Source: Thermococcus nautili (GTDB taxonomy: Archaea; Methanobacteriota_B; Thermococci; Thermococcales; Thermococcaceae). From it: DNA of 64,000 nt. The DNA lies in the NCBI RefSeq assembly GCF_000585495.1, contig NZ_CP007264.1, positions 1,116,001-1,180,000 of the forward strand, in the 5' to 3' direction. Below, piece after piece: positions 61,516 through 64,000 of this stretch (position 1 is its first letter; each line of letters starts with the position of its first letter). The notes under the pieces were generated by a model that saw only the letters and a list, made by a program, of their open reading frames with translations, was not told the origin of the DNA and did no database searches. Both the position numbers and the translations under genes were made by a program.

Positions 61516-61535
61516 TTTTGTGCATATGCACAAAA
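61516..61535 (+). promoter_or_regulatory. Perfect 20-bp palindrome at the CDF gene promoter
   Basis: TTTTGTGCATATGCACAAAA is a perfect 20-base palindrome (core TGTGCATATGCACA) located directly after the TATA box GGTTTAAATA and 10 bases before the CDF start codon, overlapping the expected transcript start. The position fits a repressor operator, most simply a metal-responsive one. No matching regulator gene lies beside it. Confidence 0.7.
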
Positions 61536-61545
61536 AGGTGATACG

Positions 61546-62406
61546 ATGGAGGAGATTTACAAGCCCATATGGGTCAGCATAATCGGCAACGTCCTCCTCG
61601 CGGTTATCAAGCTCATCGTCGGTTTCCTATACTCGAGCATAGCGCTGATTTCGGACGGCGTTCACTCCCTCAGCGACGTGGTAACGAGCGTCGCCGGCTA
61701 CTTCGGCATAAAGGTGGCGTCAAAGCCTCCTGATAAAGACCACCCCTTCGGCCACTCCCGCTTCGAGCCCCTCGTGGCCTTTCTCATCGGTGAGGCCCTG
61801 CTCGTTGTTGCCTATGAAATCGGAAAGGACTCCCTGCTGAGGCTCCTCCACGGCGAGACGATAGAGGTTAACTCGGTAATGCTCGGGGTCACGGTGGTGT
61901 CAATCCTCGCGAAGGAACTGATGTTCCGCTACTCCGTCTACGTGGGCAGGAAGCTCAACAGTCAAATCCTTATTGCCGACGCCTACCACCACAGGAGCGA
62001 CGTTTTGAGCAGTGTCGCGGTTTTAATCGGCCTCGGCCTCCAGAAGTTCGGCTTCCAGTACGGCGACGCTTTGGCCGGCCTCGTCGTCGCGGTCTTCCTC
62101 GTTAAGGTTTCGCTTGAGATAATCCTTGAGAACGTCGGCTACCTGACCGGAAGGGCGCCCTCGTTCGAGGTCTGCGAGGAAATCAAGAGGCGCGCGCTGA
62201 GCGTGCCCAACGTCCTTGGAATCCACGATTTGAGGGCCCACTACGTTGGGAACAGGCTCCACGTCGAGCTCCACATCGAGGTTCCTCCAAACCTGTCCCT
62301 GAAAGAAGCCCACGACGTCAGCGAGGAGGTGAAGAAGAGGATAGAGGAAATCCCCGAGGTCGAGAGGGCCTTCGTTCACGTAGACATCAAGGGGGTTACG
62401 GAGTGA
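61546..62406 (+). CDS. Cation diffusion facilitator (CDF) metal exporter
   Basis: A 286-residue CDF transporter with six membrane segments. The metal-site Asp residues are in ALISDGVHSLSDV (helix 2) and IADAYHHRSDVLSS (helix 5, HxxxD type). The loop DKDHPFGHSRFEPL and the C-terminal cytoplasmic domain (about 205-286, with HVELHIEVP and AFVHVDI) complete the family. It would export zinc, manganese or iron by proton exchange. GGTGA lies before the ATG and a 20-bp palindrome covers its promoter, suggesting metal-dependent control. Confidence 0.93.
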   Translation: MEEIYKPIWVSIIGNVLLAVIKLIVGFLYSSIALISDGVHSLSDVVTSVAGYFGIKVASKPPDKDHPFGHSRFEPLVAFLIGEALLVVAYEIGKDSLLRLLHGETIEVNSVMLGVTVVSILAKELMFRYSVYVGRKLNSQILIADAYHHRSDVLSSVAVLIGLGLQKFGFQYGDALAGLVVAVFLVKVSLEIILENVGYLTGRAPSFEVCEEIKRRALSVPNVLGIHDLRAHYVGNRLHVELHIEVPPNLSLKEAHDVSEEVKKRIEEIPEVERAFVHVDIKGVTE

Positions 62407-62445
62407 TTTCACACTTTTAGTATCGCGATATTAAATCCTGCGTTA

Positions 62446-63597
62446 TTAACCCTGCACAATCTCCCTCAAATCCCTCAAAAACTCCTCCAAGTGCCCCCGC
62501 CTCACGTGGGGCATCAGGACAATTCTGATGTAGCCCCTGTGCGCGCTGATTCCCCAGCCCCTCCTCTTCAGCTCCTCCTCGACCCACTCAAGGTTCTCAG
62601 TGCCGAAGGAGACGATGTTGAGAACCGGCTCGCGGATGAGGTAAACGCCCGGTATCTTCTTCAGCTCTCCCGCGAACCACCGGCTCAGCTCCATGGCCTT
62701 CCTCACGATTTCCTTGTAGCCCTCGAAGCCGAGGTGCTTAATCATCGCCCAGACCGCTAATGCGTTTGCCCCGGGCCTCGTTCCCGTTATAGTGGCCTGC
62801 CATATCCTTCCTCCTGCTAAGTAAGGGGCCAAAACGCTTATCGCGTCTATATACTTCTTCTCGCGGAAGATTATCCCGCCCGCTGGAATCGGCACCATGC
62901 CCATCTTGTGGGGGTCTATGGTTACGCTCTTCACGCCTTTAAGCCGGAAGTCAAAGTCCGGGATATCGTAGCCTAAAGCCTTCGCGAAGGGAATGACGAA
63001 ACCGCCAAATGCCGCATCGACGTGGAGCGGAAGCCCGTAGTCCAGAGCTAAATCGCTCAAAGCGGGTATGTCGTCAACCACCCCGAGGCCCGTCGTTCCC
63101 GCTATTCCGACGATTCCAATAGTGTTGTCCGTAATCTTCTCCTCTACGTCCCTCACGTTGACGGTGTAATCATCGTTCAGCTCCGCCCAGACGAGTTTAA
63201 CTCCGAGCATCTCGCCGGCCTTGATGAAGGAGAAGTGGGCGCTTTTCGGAAGAATCAGCTCCGGCTTTTCCACCTCCGCTAGGTTGCGGAAGGCCCTCAC
63301 AGCCAGGATGTTGGCCTCTGTTCCGCCGGAAACTATGTGTCCGTAGCCCCTTTCGAGGCCGAGTAGGTTTGAGAGCATCTCGACGGCCTCTTCCTCGACT
63401 TTACGGCTCCCCGTGTGCAGGCCGGGGTCGCCGAGGTTCCTGTCTATGAACTCCGTGATGATTCTAACCGCGAAGGGATGTGGATACGTGCACATCGAGC
63501 CGAGAATCTTCCCGGAGTCGAAGGTCAGGTCTTCGGCAGTCTTCAGCCGTAGCTCGTCGAGCACTTCATCCTCGTCCGCTCCCCTCTCTGGAAACAT
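62446..63597 (-). CDS. mfnA: Pyridoxal-phosphate aspartate/tyrosine decarboxylase
   Basis: A 383-residue group II PLP decarboxylase. The cofactor Lys is in TIDPHKMGMVPIPAGG (about residue 230), the ring-stacking region in HVDAAFGGFV, and VSGGTEANILAVRAF and IAGTTGLGVVDD also match. In methanogens MfnA decarboxylates tyrosine. In Thermococcus the orthologue has been shown to act on aspartate, giving beta-alanine for coenzyme A, so that role is more likely here. GGTGAGAGC precedes the ATG. Confidence 0.93.
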   Translation of the reverse strand: MFPERGADEDEVLDELRLKTAEDLTFDSGKILGSMCTYPHPFAVRIITEFIDRNLGDPGLHTGSRKVEEEAVEMLSNLLGLERGYGHIVSGGTEANILAVRAFRNLAEVEKPELILPKSAHFSFIKAGEMLGVKLVWAELNDDYTVNVRDVEEKITDNTIGIVGIAGTTGLGVVDDIPALSDLALDYGLPLHVDAAFGGFVIPFAKALGYDIPDFDFRLKGVKSVTIDPHKMGMVPIPAGGIIFREKKYIDAISVLAPYLAGGRIWQATITGTRPGANALAVWAMIKHLGFEGYKEIVRKAMELSRWFAGELKKIPGVYLIREPVLNIVSFGTENLEWVEEELKRRGWGISAHRGYIRIVLMPHVRRGHLEEFLRDLREIVQG

Positions 63598-63630
63598 GCT
63601 CTCACCTGGGGGCGGTAGGGTTCGTTGAAT

Positions 63631-64000
63631 TTAAGCTTTTACCTTTTCGATATACTTCTTAAAGAATATTGGTGTCGTCAGCGCCGTCAGCATCGAGACC
63701 GTTACGACGCTTGCGAAGAGGGCTTGGTCTATTATTCCACTGCTGAGTCCGAAGGTGAGTATCGCGAGCTCAAGGCTTCCCCTTCCGCCCATTCCTATGC
63801 CGACGGTGATGGAATCGTCCCAGCTGAGGCCCGAGAGCTTCGCGCCGAGACCGCACCCGAGGAGCTTTCCGAGGACTGCCGAGAGGTAGAGGAGGCCTAT
63901 GAGGGTTGGGTCGAGGGCTTTCACGGGCGGGTTGAAGACGAGACCGACGTAGATGAAGAACAGCGGTATGAAGAACTCGGTGAGGACGACCTGGAGGTCT
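63631..64000 (-). CDS. CPA2-type cation:proton antiporter (partial, C-terminal part)
   Basis: The visible 122 residues are the end of a Kef/NapA-like antiporter whose start lies past the window edge. The in-frame sequence enters with TEFFIPLFFIYVGLVFNP, a typical helix of the family, and continues with GRGSLELAILTFGLSSGIID and the final helix MLTALTTPIFFKKYIEK. Five membrane segments are visible. A GTG inside the frame at 63924 is not the true start. It exchanges Na+ or K+ for protons; the ion cannot be read. Confidence 0.87.
   Translation of the reverse strand, partial: DLQVVLTEFFIPLFFIYVGLVFNPPVKALDPTLIGLLYLSAVLGKLLGCGLGAKLSGLSWDDSITVGIGMGGRGSLELAILTFGLSSGIIDQALFASVVTVSMLTALTTPIFFKKYIEKVKA

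Larger units (their letters stand above)
61228..61545. other. Gene-free interval carrying two guide RNAs and a metal-exporter promoter
   Basis: This 318-base interval has no protein gene. It holds, in order, a TATA box (about 61260-61270), a C/D box RNA, a second TATA box (about 61350-61361), a second C/D box RNA, a T-run (about 61439-61446) fit for termination, an AT-rich stretch, and the TATA box GGTTTAAATA (about 61507-61516) followed by a 20-bp palindrome before the CDF gene. Confidence 0.8.

Overview
The window is a stretch of chromosome from a hyperthermophilic archaeon of the order Thermococcales, most likely a GC-rich Thermococcus. The evidence is a thermosome, an archaeal EF-1 beta, Taw3, TtuA and MfnA-type decarboxylase, CGP-CTERM anchoring, C/D box guide RNAs, TATA/BRE promoters with GGTGA-type ribosome binding sites, and a chitin-degradation locus with the gene content and order known from Thermococcus kodakarensis. 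The species is not determined.

Layout. 1-3.98 kb: a partial GlcNAc-1-phosphate transferase, a HAD-glycosyltransferase fusion with a DUF2304 partner, and a BlaI-type regulator / M48 protease / dCMP deaminase operon. 4.06-6.6 kb: tRNA-Arg(CCG), a gene-free hairpin-rich tract, zinc ribbon plus EF-1 beta, a DUF2283 protein and a TPR protein. 6.6-18.6 kb: class III ribonucleotide reductase (nrdD, nrdG), thermosome, an ABC exporter, Taw3, a VapBC pair, an Upf1-like helicase, a C/D box RNA and a small frameshifted gene. 18.6-25.5 kb: IMP dehydrogenase, then two DUF4932 secreted metalloprotease-like proteins that bracket an ABC-2 exporter. 25.6-32.4 kb: the NAD de novo genes nadB, nadA and nadC, interrupted by a toxin-antitoxin pair and a DUF4143 ATPase and followed by a TnpB-only IS element. 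nadB carries a one-base frameshift. 32.3-37.4 kb: a CPBP-protease/HTH/membrane-protein operon, TtuA, a degenerate RecA/KaiC-like protein and a site-2 protease.

37.4-49 kb: a surface-polysaccharide locus with five glycosyltransferases, a nucleotidyltransferase-kinase fusion, GalU, UDP-sugar dehydrogenase, a Wzx-type flippase and an FkbM methyltransferase. UDP-glucose and UDP-glucuronate made by GalU and Ugd would feed the glycosyltransferases, and the flippase would export the lipid-linked product. 49-61.2 kb: a chitin-oligosaccharide locus with diacetylchitobiose deacetylase, GH1 glycosidase, a five-gene ABC importer, GlmD and GlmA. A toxin-antitoxin pair sits inside the locus and no chitinase is present. 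61.2-64 kb: a tandem pair of C/D box RNAs, a CDF metal exporter behind a perfect 20-bp palindrome, MfnA aspartate decarboxylase and a partial CPA2-type antiporter.

The least explained items are the DUF4932/ABC/DUF4932 cassette, the twin 16-bp palindromes around a TATA box at 34.4 kb, the 20-bp palindrome at 61.5 kb, the hairpin tract beside the tRNA, and the three guide RNAs. No CRISPR array, rRNA or prophage was seen. All functional names come from reading motifs by eye; no database search was run.
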